From NCBI GenBank assembly GCA_036897525.1, contig JAYMTJ010000040.1, positions 1 to 64,000 of the forward strand: DNA of 64,000 bases, given 5' to 3'. The notes beneath the pieces were generated by a model that was not told the origin of the DNA, did no database searches, and was given only the letters and a program-made list of their open reading frames with translations. Positions 52,350-63,400 of the stretch are shown piece by piece. Numbering within the stretch: the stretch's first letter is position 1; every line of letters starts with the position of its first letter. Source of the DNA: Pelargonium x hortorum. Its lineage: Eukaryota; Streptophyta; Magnoliopsida; Geraniales; Geraniaceae. The position numbers were made by a program, and so were the translations under genes.

Positions 52350-54005
52350 ACTTCAACTTGACTTCATGAAATTCTTTCACTATCTTTCCCTAACAATTCC
52401 CTAAAATTGAATTCTTAACTATACCAGAGAACCTAAAAAAAGGATTAAGATGAAACCAAAAAGCCCCTACAAAATGACTATCCTGCCTGCCTTAGAGTTT
52501 AGCAAATTGAAAGTCAAAACAGGTGAGCACCATCTAAAAATTAAGACAGTTAGTTAACTACAGTATTTCGCGGAGTTTTCCTAATGTTTTGCAATGAGGT
52601 GTAATTTGTATTGGTTTTTTTAGAGGATCTAGAAAATTGTAATTTAGATCGCTTATTATGACTTGATAAATGAAAAGTATTCCAATTTAATTATTATAGC
52701 CCTTTATAGCAAAGGTGTAAACCCAATTAAGTCAAAGTATTTTAACCGAACCCTATTAACTAAACTGCAAAGAATATAAAGCCCCTATTATACAAACCTT
52801 TACACTTCTAGACCCAAACACAGAAAGAAAATGGAGTCCTGAGGCTACCGCATAAAAAAGAGTTGCAGGTGTATTTTCTTGTTCTTATTTTATTACCTTA
52901 ACCCCCGGGGTTTCTTTTCCTATCTTAGGATTCCTAGCTCTACGCCGTATCTTAAAAAGGATAACTCGAATACTCTTAATATGTAACCAATTACGTTGTC
53001 TTCTAAATACTGATTTTCACTTTCTGTTTTGTAGGGTAACTCTTGAAAACTGCTTTTATTACTTATACAGGAGTTTCTACATAAGTGCCCCTTTTCGAAC
53101 TCCGCGGTATCCCTAAACTCCATAGCATAGGCAGGAATCTAATAATGATAAAACGCATTCGGAAAGGTTCCGCTTTAATGTTTCCCGGGCCCCTAGGGTT
53201 ACTCTAGCTAAAGCCTATCGTTTTGATTTGTTCCCCCAGAGGCCGTCTCTGCTCGAATAGAGAATATTCCTAGCTTTTGGCAACTAAAGACTTTATACTA
53301 GAATCAATAACATCAACAGAGTCAAAAAAGAGAGAGGAAGCCTCTAGGAGTACCCTAAAAAAGAGGAGCTCTATATGACAACTAACCGCGCAAGCATAAA
53401 CTGGATTAGATCAAAGTTATTTCTAAATTCAAATCCACTGGACCGGTAACCCCTGGATATTTCACAAGTTTAGGCAGGCCCTCTTTGTATTCTAGGAGGC
53501 TTTGTCTTGTATATTTTGACCCAATATTACTTGCTTTTAGCTTTTAAGCCCCAGGTATCAATCTATTCTCCATGCATTTACAACTCTAAAAGTTTTGCCT
53601 TTGTCCTTCTTATTATAGGCCTTTCTCTTGTTAACAGCTACACCTTTCTTAGTCTTTATGATAGCTGCTATTCTAATACCTGTCCTATGAATCTTCTTCT
53701 TGTAGCAGTCTGTATTTGTAGCTATGTCTTATTCCTTGTGTTATTTTGACTCCCTGTTAAAGTTAATTTAATACAGAAATAGTAAAGGTATAGTAGTTGT
53801 TCTAATAAGATAGGTAAAGTATACAGTAGAGTGGTTAAGGTGTATTCCTCTTTTATTATATTGTAGCTATTGGTATTAGATAGAGAAAAAAGAGATAGTC
53901 TCATAGTGTAATAGTGTATTAGTCTTATTCAGGCGGATTCCTTTTGTTCCTTGTTTGACTACTACAGAAAGAACCTTTTAGAATCTTGTAATGGTTACTA
54001 TACCC
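52350..54005. other. Noncoding, pyrimidine-rich tract related to the repeats at 39.4 and 43.2 kb
   Basis: No gene recognised. From 53.5 to 53.9 kb the plus strand is rich in CTTCTTGTAGC, TGTATTTGTAGCTA and TCTTATT-type words. These also mark 39.4-39.6 and 43.1-43.4 kb, and a family B copy follows in the last case and here. I infer one long, much diverged repeat of several hundred bases ending in the family B block. The open frames here (80 and 60 codons, on opposite strands) look like by-products of the low-complexity sequence. Confidence 0.4.
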
Positions 54006-54009
54006 GACC

Positions 54010-54077
54010 TATAACGGAGGGAAGGAAATCGAAGATAGTATATTAGATATATCACTACGTACGTTATGACCACCAAC
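54010..54077 (+). repeat. Dispersed repeat family B, copy 3
   Basis: It reads TATAACGGAGGGAAGGAAAT, then CGAAGATAGTATATTAG, and ends with ACGTTATGACCACCAAC. The start matches copy 1 closely and the end is more diverged. Confidence 0.5.
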
Positions 54078-54079
54078 TC

Positions 54080-57000
54080 TTATTCATAATTAATTGCTTT
54101 CATACCCAAGTTATTTACTTTTCTATTATAACGTATTCTGAAACTTGTTCCTCTTTTCTTTAATGAAGAGCAAAGAATAAGGGTCTTATATATCCAAACT
54201 ATAGCTTGAGCTTACAATACAAAAAAAAGGCTTTAACCCAACTACACCCTCTGTTTTCCTATAGATTCCTATAGAATGACTGTACGAATGCAAGGGGAAT
54301 CCCGCGTAACTAGTATAACACTCAAGCTAAGTCAAAAAGTCTAAAGCTAACTAATTCAGTTCTGGGCTAAAGGAATTCCAAGGTCTATAACAAAAACAAC
54401 TAAAAAAATCCGTTAGGCTTAGCAAGACTCAGAGTCTCTGAGACAGACTCCCTGTGGTGTAGCAAAGGAATGCTAAAGTAAAGGAGCCATTCATTCCTCT
54501 TTCTCCTTTCTAATTAAAAGGGGTACCTTAACTGAGATGTCAAATAGAAACTAGGCGGGGTTTGTTATAAATAGAAGGAATTTCTCGAATTAATGCAATT
54601 CTATTTTATATCGCAAAAGGCCGAGACTATAAACCATAGCTTTAAAAGCTCTTCTTCCTTTCTCTAATAAATAATATAAAGAATACTGAACTGAGATATA
54701 ACAAAATACCTTGTAGTAACGCTCTACTGCACTGCTTTGTATCTTAGACTCGAAAAACTCCCCGTGCAGTTCTTTATTTCGTACCAATAAACTTGAAAAG
54801 CAGATGATTTACAACCAGTAAATAAAAGGGAGAATTTTCCTACTAAAAATATGGACTCTTCTTTATAGTAAACCTCGTTGGGTATCCAAATTCTAGTATA
54901 TTATACGAGAAAAGGCTGCTACTAGTGACTTACGAGAAACCCCTTCCTTAATCTTAACCCGAGCTTTTTTTAATAGAACTCAAAACCTCTAACCTGTAGG
55001 TCTTTTTTGGCTATGCTATGGTAATAATTTCTAAAAACCCGGATATCTATAGTATATTATTAATCCGCGTTTAAATGTACTTGCCTTGAATCCCGGAAGA
55101 AAAGGAAATCTTCCCTTGACTTACTAAAGTGGACGGGGACCTAGATGCTGCCGGTATAGAGCTTATACTATACAATTCGAAACTGGATAATTTGAAATAA
55201 AAACAGATAAGAGTTTTCCTTTAAGTATGTACTAGAGAGTTAAGATATGATGAGGAGTTTTATTTTACATTGTGATAGGTAGGTTAAACCCTACTGAGGA
55301 GAGAGGGAGTCCCTTGAATTTCCCTACTCATTTTACTACAAGATATTTGGAATCTAACTCTAGGGGTTGAAATACTTACTAGTCAAGACCTAAGAGAAGG
55401 TATTTAGTTGAGTAGTGAGTAGGGAAACTTAGGGGGGTATAAGTTAAGGTATGTGGTCTGTCTTGCTTTTTTTGCTTATGCTTCTTTTCTAATCTAATAG
55501 GAAAGAAATCCTTCCTAAGGAAAAGAAATAACTGAAAGAGGCGGTCTTTGTTTTCATGTTCCTTTAGGTAGGGGCCCGAGTTGAAAAGCCAAAGCGTTAA
55601 CCCGAAAGAAAAGCTTCCCCACTCGTAAAACCAATACTGTGATGCGTGCACCTCCCGTATATCTATCTTACTTAAACTCTATCGGTCTGTCCTGAGGACT
55701 ACCTTAGCATCACTACATCAAAATGAAAAGAGCTTACATACAATCCTTTCTACCCTAAACTTTAAGACTTAGGATAGCTATACTGCTATCTCATTCGATC
55801 GTTTTTGCTAGCTATAACTAAACTATTATCGGAATCTCAAAGAACTTCGTACCTTTACTTTAGACCGGAATACATTTTCTTAAACAGGAACTCCTTCTAT
55901 AGACTAGAATTCTTTATAAGCTTCCAAGTACCGGCGCCCAGTATACAAGGACATTTTATCGGAATGAATGTTCCTTATTCACTAAAACGGGTACTCATTT
56001 CTTAGAATCAATAGCAGCATAGCCTTACAAATCCAGAATACAATAGAATTCTAAGTTGTAAGTTCCTAATCTCGTAAGGACTAGACGCTCAAATAGCTAC
56101 ACTTTTACTACAAGGAAAGCCACAAAGAAACGGAATACATTCTCTCTAGTTAGGAATCTGAGGAATACTGAATTAGTACAAAGTTTGCCTTGGGAAAGCA
56201 CTCACAACAAACAAATAGGTACGTACGTACCTGGAAAAAACATAGTGCCAGCCTGTTCAACACTTCCATTCCTAAAGCTACTAAAGGTACATGAATATCT
56301 TAGAGTTCCTATCATTCCTGGGGATATTTTGGATTCTTATATTATGGTATATTTACTGTTTTACATTTTGGCGAGGATAAAGAAATGAATTCGATTTAGT
56401 GGGTTTAAATGCTTTGAACTTCCTTGAGTTTAATACCTTTTATGGGCTATGAGATATACTTCTTCAGCTCTTATCTTAAAGGGTGATGGCTCTGTCAATC
56501 CCTTGCTAAATACTAAATACCGGTAAATACTCGGGAAAATCCCTCTCAATCTCCAGAGAAAGAAGAAATAGGAGGTTTAGGTAAGCAAATCCCTGTCAAA
56601 GCTCTCAAAGTCAAAGGAAACCTTATACTGGAGAATACTAACTACAGAGTGAATCCCTCAAGGTAATAGGGAAAAAAATCCTTAACTGGGAAAGTATATC
56701 TTGTCTTAGGGAATTCTTGCTAACAACTAGCCGACACAGAAGGAAATACCCGGAATTTTGCGGTTGTCAATCCCTTTAAAATAAAATGATCTAGATCAAA
56801 AAAAAAGTGAAACCTCTCTCTCATAAAGGAATATAGACCGAGAAAGGTAGGTCCGTAGCTGTGTTTAAATAAAAGTCAAGTGTTTTTTCTATTTGTGTTT
56901 CTGTGTTCCTGGTTTCTTGGGAAATAGAAGGAATTAAGTTTGAGAGTCTTTGTCATGGATGTTACCGGGTATTTCTCCCTTTTGCAAACTTTAACGAGAT

Positions 57001-57750
57001 AGGAATGAATTGTTTTAAGGAAATGGCCTTAGAAGTTCTAAGAGTTAGGCTAGACTGAGAAGAAATGAAGCCATAAGAATAGAGCGCCTATTAAGATAGG
57101 TAGGTGTCTAGGTATTTTGAAGAGTACGAACAGGTTAATAAGTTTCGTACAAAGAGTACCTAGAAAAAGAATACGAAAAGAAGAAGAACAAAGACAAATC
57201 TTACTATGGAAAGTGAGACAAAAGCTAAAACATGAAAACTCTGGATCATAAAGACTGAATCTAAATCGGATTTATATCTAAGTGATTTTTTTTCAACTAG
57301 ACTTTATTAGTAAACTTACTTAGAGAAAATCCTGTCTAGTGTCAATCTCTAGAGTCAAAAAGGATTGGAGATGTCTAAGCTAATAAGTACAAGACTTACT
57401 ACTACCCAACCCTAAGCTGTATCAGAGCTATACTCTCTATCCCCCTGTTTCTTACTCTTATTCTGTATAATAACTTTCCCTAGAACTCGACTTGTACTTG
57501 GATTCTGTATTTTTTATCCTCTTAGAAGGACATATACCTTTCTTGATAATACCTCTAAGCTGTTACTCTGTATCCCTACTGGAAGGCTTATCCTATTAGA
57601 GTCTCTGGCACAGAAGTGAAATAAATGAAAGGAATAAGTATAAGTAAGTACCCATTATTGTTTTAAAGTTGTAAAGGGCTTTCTTTTTATCGAGAATTAC
57701 TATATTCTAATAAGACGGAGGAGTCTTCCTTAATTATATCCATCCGGTAC
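54080..57750. other. Noncoding spacer upstream of the tRNA-Asp 3' side
   Basis: No gene recognised. Open frames are at most 90 codons and have no motif. It contains the perfect 16-bp palindrome at 56217-56232. From about 56.4 to 57.2 kb the sequence is purine-rich on the plus strand. Confidence 0.55.
56217..56232. repeat. Perfect 16-bp palindrome
   Basis: AGGTACGTACGTACCT is its own reverse complement, with a (TACG) core. It lies in noncoding DNA with no clear neighbour. Confidence 0.95.
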
Positions 57751-57753
57751 CTA

Positions 57754-57831
57754 GGTCGGGACTAATCAGACTCGAACCTACAACTTCTGCTTTGACAGGG
57801 GAGTGCTCTAACCAATTGAACTACACCGACC
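57754..57831 (-). tRNA. trnD: tRNA-Asp(GUC)-like gene, structurally degenerate
   Basis: On the minus strand it reads GGTCGGTGTAGTTCAATTGG, TTAGAGCA, then CTGTCAA, GTAGGTTCGAGT and ends TAGTCCCGACC. The D arm (GTTC/GAGC, loop AATTGGTTA), the anticodon loop CTGTCAA with GUC, the TTCGAGT loop and the 3' AGTCCCG are those of organelle and bacterial tRNA-Asp. The stems are poor: 3 of 5 anticodon pairs, and 4 of 5 T-stem pairs including two wobbles. In the ordinary 74-base register GTCGGTG faces TAGTCCC with several mismatches. A shifted acceptor, GGTCGG with CCGACC, is perfect for 6 bp but leaves extra bases next to the T and D arms. It could be functional with a rebuilt acceptor or with editing, or a decaying copy. 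The identity as tRNA-Asp is firm; function is not. Confidence 0.7.
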
Positions 57832-58699
57832 TTGGGAATATATACCATCGGGGAGATTCCGTGGTAAGGGGATCTAAATAGGACTAAGAGGTTTTATATA
57901 CAGAGGAAAAAGGAAATTACTTATCTAATAAATACTCAAGCTAGATCGGAGACCTTTTTAATACGCCTGCCTATATAAATACAAGAAAGGGTTCTATCTA
58001 CTACCAAGCATGGGCCGAAACGTGCACAAGTATAGGACCTACAGACAGAACATATGTTTTCTTTTCAAATTAGTAATCTTCAAAGTTTTATCACTCTTAA
58101 AAAGAAGCTAGTAAAGGGGAAACCTCTATAAATTAGCAAAATAGAACTCCTCAGAATCCATCAATAAGCTTCCAATCCCAGTACCTCTTTAGTCATGGAT
58201 TGAGAACTCCATTTTTTGATTTTTAAGTATAATGCTTTTGTTATCTGTGAACTGAAGAAATCCGCTTAGGGGCGCTTGTAACTATATAGGAAAGGCATGC
58301 TTCAGTAAAAGTAAGATAAAAAAGAAAGGGAAAGTCACGATAAATTATTGTTCTTAATCAGACTTATCCCGACATATTAAAAGTAGGTTTTCCTAGAGTA
58401 CTTCTTTTTAGTTTAATATGCTTCTGACAATTAGTATTGTATTCTAATATAGACTCTAAAGGTAGTCGGTATTTGTACCTCTACTTAATTGAATTCTGTG
58501 TTTGTATTTTCTAGCCTGATGATGCACTTTAGATAATCTGCATGCCTATGTGATCCGAAAGAAAGTTGCTATCTTAATCTTTCTTTCCACAATAGGATTT
58601 TGAGTTTATACTTAAGTGGGAATCCCTACCTCAAAACACTATTACCATTTTCGTAGTAGACCTACTTGCTACACATCCTGAGACTCGCTATCCTAATTC

Positions 58700-58718
58700 A
58701 TCGGAGAAGGACCTTTCA
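58700..58718 (+). repeat. Dispersed repeat block, copy 2 of 2
   Basis: ATCGGAGAAGGACCTTTCA; the counterpart at 21290-21308 differs at one base. Confidence 0.6.
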
Positions 58719-59011
58719 ACTGTCCACCTTAAGAAAGATATAGCTATCACCGTCATTCATTACCGAATGGACTAGCTATTAACCCAGTTAGAGAGGGAAT
58801 CCTTTAGATTTGGTTCTGGTTAGGAAAGTTTTACTAGTGTGAAAAATACCTCATCGAAATACTGTACAAATTCTTCTATTTTCCCTGCAAATAAAGGGTA
58901 ACATCCATCTTAAAGGCAAGGCCTAGGAATAAGACCGACTATCTACCGGGATTTTTGATTGGGGAAGCAAGCATAAGAGGAAACTCTCCCACAAAGGACT
59001 TGACTTGAAAA

Positions 59012-59052
59012 ACACGCCTTGAAAGAAAGTGTCGATGGTTCGATTGGCGTGT
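59012..59052. other. Hairpin with perfect 7-bp stem and tRNA-like loop
   Basis: ACACGCC (59012-59018) pairs perfectly with GGCGTGT (59046-59052) around a 27-base loop containing GGTTCGATT, the word of a tRNA T loop. It could be a collapsed tRNA relic (acceptor plus T loop) or a stable hairpin unrelated to tRNA. Confidence 0.4.
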
Positions 59053-59255
59053 ACAAAGAATTCCTACTTTAGACCAACAATTTCAACTCTTTTTCTTTCA
59101 AACTTGAAAACCTCATAGAGACATTTTACTTGATGGAATTCTTTTCTTTTAGCTCTTAATAGAAGATTTCCTTTGTATTAATTCTTCTTTTCAGCTGAAC
59201 CCTAACGACAATTTTGGTAAGACCTAACCCCATTCTATGGATCTTCACAGGGTAT

Positions 59256-59270
59256 CTAGTCTAGTCTAGT
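59256..59270. repeat. (CTAGT)3 array
   Basis: Three perfect CTAGT units; the same unit is repeated at 17660-17673. Confidence 0.9.
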
Positions 59271-60388
59271 ACATAATAAAGGAAAAGGGGACTCATTTAG
59301 CATAGCCAACTAAAGCTTTTTGCTTAACGAAATTCTATTCCCTTACCGTATACTAATATTATAGGACTTCTCTCTGAACGAAGAAAGAACCACTTTACAA
59401 AGAGTAAAACCCTCTGTCTATAATTCTAGACAATAGCTAACCTTGAGTCCCTCGCTTACTTATATTACCCTAACAATACTAAAACTCATTGGCTTGCTCC
59501 CCTAAAGGAAAGGCTCTTACCAACATCCCTACTATAAATACCTAAGGATTCCTCAGTATAAAATTGAAAAAGGTAAGCCGCAGAGAAAATACAGGGCATA
59601 TCCTTTTCAGAAGTCTGAGACAAATCAATACCTTAAAATTTTATTACCATGTAAACTCTATTTCTTTTGGTTTGTGGGGACCTTGAAAGGATTTATCTTC
59701 CTAGGATTCAAAGCATCTCCTAACTATCATATCCATATGTTCTAAACTAACTAAGAAGGGTACTCTCCAATGAAAGCACTTGAAAGCAAGCCTACTCTAA
59801 TTCTCATCCCCTATAGCCTACCAATGCAACTACTAAGAATGTACATTATGCTAGGAATCCCTCTCATTAATGTATGCTTCTTAGTCAGTGCAAAGTGAAT
59901 GGTATTATAGGTCATATATACTACTAATGCAAACGGGATGTCAAGCTTACCTAATGTAGATAGTAGTTTTGCTAAAGCTTGCCTAAACTCATTAATGAGA
60001 GCAGGTTTGTGATGCTAGCTAAGGTGCCTACCAACTAAGGAATCCTCTGATGTGAAGCGAGGTTCTGTGTCAGTGATAGCTGTATTAGCCAAGCACTTGT
60101 CTCTTGAACTTGAAGGTTATATACCGAAACTGGCAATCTCCTCTGTCTAAGGTTGCAATCCAAACGAAGAACCTAGGGTTGGTAGCAGTCGAAAGCCAAT
60201 GTCAACAGTTGTTCTTAACGTTGGCCTCCAAGGAATGCAAGCCAAGCAAGCTATCTTAACAACGCTCAAGGAAAGCTCATTAGCAAACAGGTAGGTAGCT
60301 TGGTTCTTCCTGTTGTTAATGCTTTAACAAATATCTCTAGTGGAAGTTTGAATTAACAATGGACTCTGTTAGTGCAACTGGGTATTTT

Positions 60389-60427
60389 GTATTTTAGTCG
60401 ATGAGAGTCGTATTTTAGTCAATGGGA
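60389..60427. repeat. 21-bp tandem duplication, second copy partial
   Basis: GTATTTTAGTCGATGAGAGTC is, on reading, a 21-base unit starting at 60389 with core GTATTTTAGTC. The second copy begins at 60410 (GTATTTTAGTCAATGGGA) and drifts after 17 bases. It lies at the end of the compositionally balanced tract. Confidence 0.75.
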
Positions 60428-63400
60428 ATTCCTTAAACTATAAAAGCTACGGGCTACTCTAGTTGGGTAATACCTATTTTTAACTTATAAACTCCTGAGG
60501 GCTCTCTTTGTTCTGGTGTATAAAACACTTACTCGTCCATTAAAGGTTACACTATAGATCCGATTTTGTGACAATCCATTCCCTGTCGTATTATAGGAGG
60601 CTTACTACGAAAATTCCTGTGCCCTTTATAAAGTCAAATCTTTTGATATAATAAACTGGAGCTACTTTTTTTTTACCAAGAAATTCAATTTATGCAAGCA
60701 GGGATGAGAGGCTTTTTGGTCTGTCTTGTTTCCTTCCTTGGGGTTGTAGTACAAGGAATTTTTTGAAAATATATTAGGTTTCTAAGTCAGTTGCTTTTAT
60801 CTGAGAAAGTAAAAAGTAAGACTAGGAATATAGGATAGTTGTGAAAAATCCTGACGCCTTTTGGCAAGTACGGGCTTTTGAAATTGTAAGAAATTGAATT
60901 ACTAATAAAGATTTCCTATGTATCGGGGACATTAAGCTTAGGTTTTAGATCCTTCTAGTTGGAGTGATTTATTATAGAATAATAAGCAAATTGGTATCCT
61001 ACAAAAAAGACAAAAGCTCACGTTTACTGATAAAAGTAAGTATAGGCCCAACATTTGTACTGAGGGAGTAAAATATTAGTTGTAAATTAACCGAATGGGG
61101 AGCCCTTGAGCTTATAAATTTCTGCTATGTTTTGAATCGTTTAATAAGAAACGAAAAGGCTTTTAGAGATAGATACAAGTACCCTAGGAGAGACCCTCTA
61201 TAAAGAAAGGAGCTTTACCCTTTTGAAGGTTTTTAACTAGGATAACCAGGGTTCCTTTTATTTGAATTTGGTGGGTTTATATAAGTAGCTCAGATAAGAT
61301 ACTCTCATTTAGAATTCTCCTACTACAAGGGCTTTTGTTTCAAATAAGTCCAAACCTGTGCCTAAAAAGTTTTATAAAATATGACTGCTTAAGGGCTTTA
61401 AATTATATACACTTGAGATACCCTTTTTTTTTTTAGTTGGAGAACAAAAATATTATAGATTTATAGAGCAAGAACTTTAAGTGTAACTTGGAAACTCCTC
61501 GCCTCGAGACTAGAAAACTAGGAGCTAATTTATGCCGTTTCAAGAGAATCTAGTACAATTAGAAAGCTTTAGCACAACAGGATTTACCTGTATGTATTTG
61601 TTTTTGAGATATTAGTCTTTCTTTAATATAGGGTCCCTTTCTTTTTTGGTGCAACTAAATAGTACTCTATACTTATAGAATTTTAGACTTTCTTGTTGGT
61701 ATGCCTATAGGGTATCTATGTTCTATCATATATATACTAATTTCCCGCCCTTTGGATGCATACAGTCAGGTAACTCCTTTTATACTATTCAAGCAAGCTC
61801 GCCTCTTTTTATGATAAGAACAAAGAAGAAGAGGGACTAAAAATTGAAAACCTTTCTTTTAGCTAAGTTCTTTCAGCGGATTCCATGTGCAATAAACTAC
61901 CAATAAGACTCTATGTTATCAAGAATACCCAAAAGCATCACTTTAGTTGGATCTAGATTTACTATACTTAAGAAGGTAGGTGCTTCTTAATAACTAGGTT
62001 TATTTAACCCACGATAAGCTATGGATGAACAACTATTCTCAAGGGAGTTTCCTTATTCCAAAGGAGTAACCTCAGGTTTAAGTCCCTCGGATTGATAACT
62101 AGCAGTTCATATGGAATCAAACAAAAAGCACTAAAGATGAGAGAGCTTCTAATATTACCACGAGCTACTTAGAAAAACTTCTTTAGTAGAGTCTTTTATA
62201 CTTATTAAAAATTATTAATACTTTGATTTGAGTAGTATGAAGTTTGAGGAGAGTTGATAGATACCAGGCATCTTAGAGAAGGAATAGTTTACTACTAAAC
62301 CCGGTTTAAGGCGCTAAAAGTCCTAAGTAAGTGTCAGTAAAGGGATCCTACTCTATATTTATATAATACAGAGTATAATATAATAAAGAGTAATTAACTA
62401 TGCATTTCTATGAGGCTGAAAACTTTACGGGGAATAAAATTCGTAACTTATCTACAATATTCTCCTTAAATCTTGTCATTTAGAGGAGAGGTGGGACATA
62501 TTATCCTGACTATTACTATTGCAACGCCCTCTCTTCTCTTAATTAGTTGACCTGCAAACAAACCCGGGTTAAGAATGTCGCTCGTAAAGTAATAAAATTG
62601 TTAAACTTATACACATATCTCAGTAATAATAGCTATTAACAATAACAAAAAAGGATCCTGTCTTAGATGCTTTCAAGCCACCCACTGGGCGCTTCCTTTG
62701 TACTTTTTTAATAGTCAAGTTCTACTTCAATTTTATTAAATGTTAAATTAAGCTAAGTGTTTGACAAATCTATAGTAATCCTACGTTTTGGCTCTGCTTA
62801 TATAGATATAGGGAGGGGTGCTATTTAGTAGTATCCTTTTATTCTAATACAAATTCAGCATCAAGCACGAAATAACAAGAAAACATATGGTTTGGAATTA
62901 GACTTTAACTGGGGTGTCACAGGCCGAACCCCCCTAAAAAATGTGGAATCTCGGATACTACCTAAATCACGAAATAGCTTACACAGGATAATAAGATCGA
63001 CAATTGCTTTGTTGGTATCAAGGGAAACCCAGAGTTATAGTGCCATAAAGTTGCACTCCCGTTTAGCAATTACAGAATCAGGATTTCTATCCAATTTATA
63101 ATACGTAAATTCTTAAAAAATACCGAAGTTATTTTGAACGCTTAGCTCGAAAGTCAAATGCTTCCTTTTAGGGGGTTACTAAAAGCAATTCTGTGGGTTC
63201 AAACTTTAAGGATTTTTTTAATAGCTTAGAATATTGCTAGACGCTAGTTAGAAATCAGGGTGTTTGAACCGCAATAAATACTTAGTCTTGCTTTTATTTT
63301 GAATCCTGGTCAGACAACAATAAAGCAGAGAAGAAAACCCTAATAAGATTATAGAACTCAGATTAATAGGAAACTAGTAACATACGGACTCCTTTTTTAA

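Noticed and set aside
53507-53749. Hydrophobic 80-codon frame resembling a membrane protein
   Set aside because: The hydrophobicity comes from the pyrimidine-rich repeat in which it lies (CTT/TTT/GTA codons). An opposite-strand frame begins where it ends, and nothing resembles nad, atp or cox subunits.
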